The translations under genes were made by a program, and so were the position numbers. 64,000 nt of DNA from Xylocopa sonorina (Eukaryota > Arthropoda > Insecta > Hymenoptera > Apidae): NCBI RefSeq assembly GCF_050948175.1, contig NC_135199.1, positions 11,102,501 to 11,166,500 of the forward strand. Direction: 5' to 3'. Each line of letters starts with the position of its first letter. The first letter of the stretch is position 1. The notes below the pieces were generated by a model. That model searched no databases. It saw only the letters and a program-made list of their open reading frames with translations, and was not told where the DNA came from. Positions 62,001-64,000 of the stretch are shown piece after piece.

Positions 62001-64000
62001 CGTAAAAGATTCATGAACATCGAGGTGCGCCAGTTGGTACTAACATCGTCGATGAGAAACCTGGCCGTCTCATTAGCAACACTTTTTCGGGACAGACAAA
62101 TTTTCATCTTGGCAATCGTATCGAGCACATTTCTTCTAACTTCTAACGTTAATTGCATAAAAATCTCGGCTGAAAAGTTGCCTAAATCGTTTGCACCTGG
62201 CCGTAAAAATGGCAAAGACGTTGCACCCTCTGAGCGTAGGCGGAACGCAATTAAGGTTGTTAAAAAACGGGTATACGGGATAAATCGAGTCAAAAATCCC
62301 GGTTAGAGCGCAGCTCCGTGGAAGACGTCGGAGGCCGTGCAAGGGAAGAGCAATTTTATTGCGCCGTTGTGCACCGCTTTATGCAATTACGAGTCGTTGT
62401 CGGGGCATCGTGAAAACACGTCGTTCATCTTCCCGTGCCCGCGCATACTTTCCCTCCTCGATGCTCTCGTATAACCGGATAGTTGCTTTTGTACACATTT
62501 CACGAGAGAGAGGGAGAACCGGCTCGCTCCGTTGGAAATTGAGATCCTGTTCAGCGATTGTTGCTAACGGTCCTTTTGTTAACGAAAATCTCGTTCCAAG
62601 TAAACAGATTACTACGGCCGGCTTTATAAAATGGAACGCTGTTGCGATTGTTTCGATTTTGTATCCCCTACTTTTATGTCAAACACTAACGAGCAACTTT
62701 TATTTAACAATCGCCGATATTGTTGTTTTCATCGAAAAACAAAATTCCATCAGAATACGCTAAACGAAAGGAAAATTCTCTGGAAAAAAGATAGTGTCAA
62801 GTAGCCATAACGAATATTATAATAATAAAATGTGGAATCGAGTAAAATTAAATAGAAATCGCAAAAATTCCACAGCGAGTCACGCTTAATTCCTATGGAA
62901 AATATTAAAATCTTTGCGAGTGCAAAGTTAACCCAGATTCCATTTTTCGCAAACCTAAAATAAAACGCACGAGATCATAGAAAAAATTCGCTGGGAAAAA
63001 GATTTCTCCATTCGCTTTGTAAAACAGATCGTACGTTTACATTACTTTCTAAATTTGACGAATCCTTATCTAAACAGAAATTCTCGTGATAAGTATTCCA
63101 ATCGAAAACTGTAGAATTACAGAAAATCGAATGAAAATCGTGGAAATGCTATTCAATTGTGAATCATACTTAATTTCTACGAGAGAATAATGCTCGGATC
63201 GCGGCAGAAACATAATGAGCCCATATTCAACCTTCCAAGCTCTGTTCATTCAAATCTTTGAAAAAAGGTGAAAAGAAAAAAAGGATCGATCCGATTCCTA
63301 ACTACTGACAGTACTCGAGTTTCGATTGCCCGGTATCCATTGGTCCACCCAGCTACCCTTTCCGCGGCGAACATTGGAAAACGACCAGCAGCCAGCGGGT
63401 TTAAACCCGCGAAATGAATTTATCTCATCGGCGAACGATTCCGCGGTGATCGTCCCTTGTTTCCTCTAATTCACAAAGCGGTCGATTTCCAGAGAAACGA
63501 TATCTCGTTTCGTTGCTCGCCTTTCAGCGTCGGTCTGGAATAACGATAGGAAACAATAGCGGATGCGTGGAGGACAAAAGAAGGGAGGGAAAACAGAGCG
63601 AGGGGGGGTGGCGGAAGGAACGGAAAAAAGAAGTGAAAGCCAACAGCGACAGGGAGTAGCGGGATGAAAGGGAGGGAAACGAAAGATAAAAAGGGTAAAC
63701 GGGGATAAATACGCTCGAAAAGAGGAAACGAGTCCGCGAGGGACGAATGGATGCGACGGAAAGATGCTGATCAAGCTGCAGCGTATAATTTAGCTTTTTC
63801 AGGGAGCTCGTTAACAATACAAGCCTTCGTTCACCCTCCCTAGATGCGTCTTGTTATACTTTAAAAAGGATCACTAGAAATCTGTCCCACTTTGCTTTGG
63901 AAATAGAAGAAACTAAAAAGAATTTTTAAAGAACGTTCGTTAACTAAAAATTCTATGATGAATCACTTATTTTGATCACAAACGTTGAGAAGAAACGCGA

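Larger units (their letters stand above)
53761..64000. other. Gene-free stretch at the right end
   Basis: Contains the T25 run and a perfect 12-bp hairpin near 59.06 kb. A purine-rich strand lies at about 63550-63740. No gene recognised. Confidence 0.5.

Overview
The window looks like nuclear DNA from an insect, most likely a bee or another hymenopteran. It is AT-leaning but rich in CpG, it has many microsatellites and homopolymer runs, and it holds one long intron-split gene plus one tRNA. There are no bacterial operons and no RNA virus or phage signature.

Region 2397-19549 (minus strand) carries a complete nicotinic acetylcholine receptor (nAChR) alpha subunit of the insect alpha3/alpha4 clade. 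I rebuilt it from the sequence as 12 coding exons that join in phase with GT-AG junctions. They total 1665 nt and encode 554 residues: signal peptide, ligand-binding domain with Cys-loop and vicinal cysteines, four membrane segments and a cytoplasmic loop. I favour the alpha4 name because of the overall sequence and the leader, but alpha3 is not excluded. The start codon is preceded by two minimal upstream ORFs and by a good 3' splice site, so a 5' non-coding exon should lie further upstream. Intron 8 contains a tiny piggyBac-like MITE flanked by TTAA. A (TG)11 tract in the sense strand sits just inside intron 3, beside the 45-nt exon 3.

Region 19.6-64 kb has no protein-coding gene I can support. 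It holds a tRNA-Asn(GTT) gene at 39149-39222, a diverged ~90-bp tandem repeat at 22886-23247, possible promoter elements (two adjacent CRE sites and an initiator) near 42 kb, a decayed possible mariner end near 43.4 kb, and G19, C19 and T25 runs. It also has perfect hairpins at 59.05 kb and 37.85 kb and an isolated minus-strand 53-nt exon candidate with strong splice sites at 53708-53760. The many open frames of 60-220 codons here look like chance in CpG-rich, stop-poor DNA. The stretch may be regulatory sequence, or long introns of genes whose other exons lie outside the window.

I found no obviously new multi-gene system. The best leads are the splice-bounded exon candidate, the TG tract beside the small receptor exon, the double uORF, the MITE and the tandem array upstream of the receptor gene.
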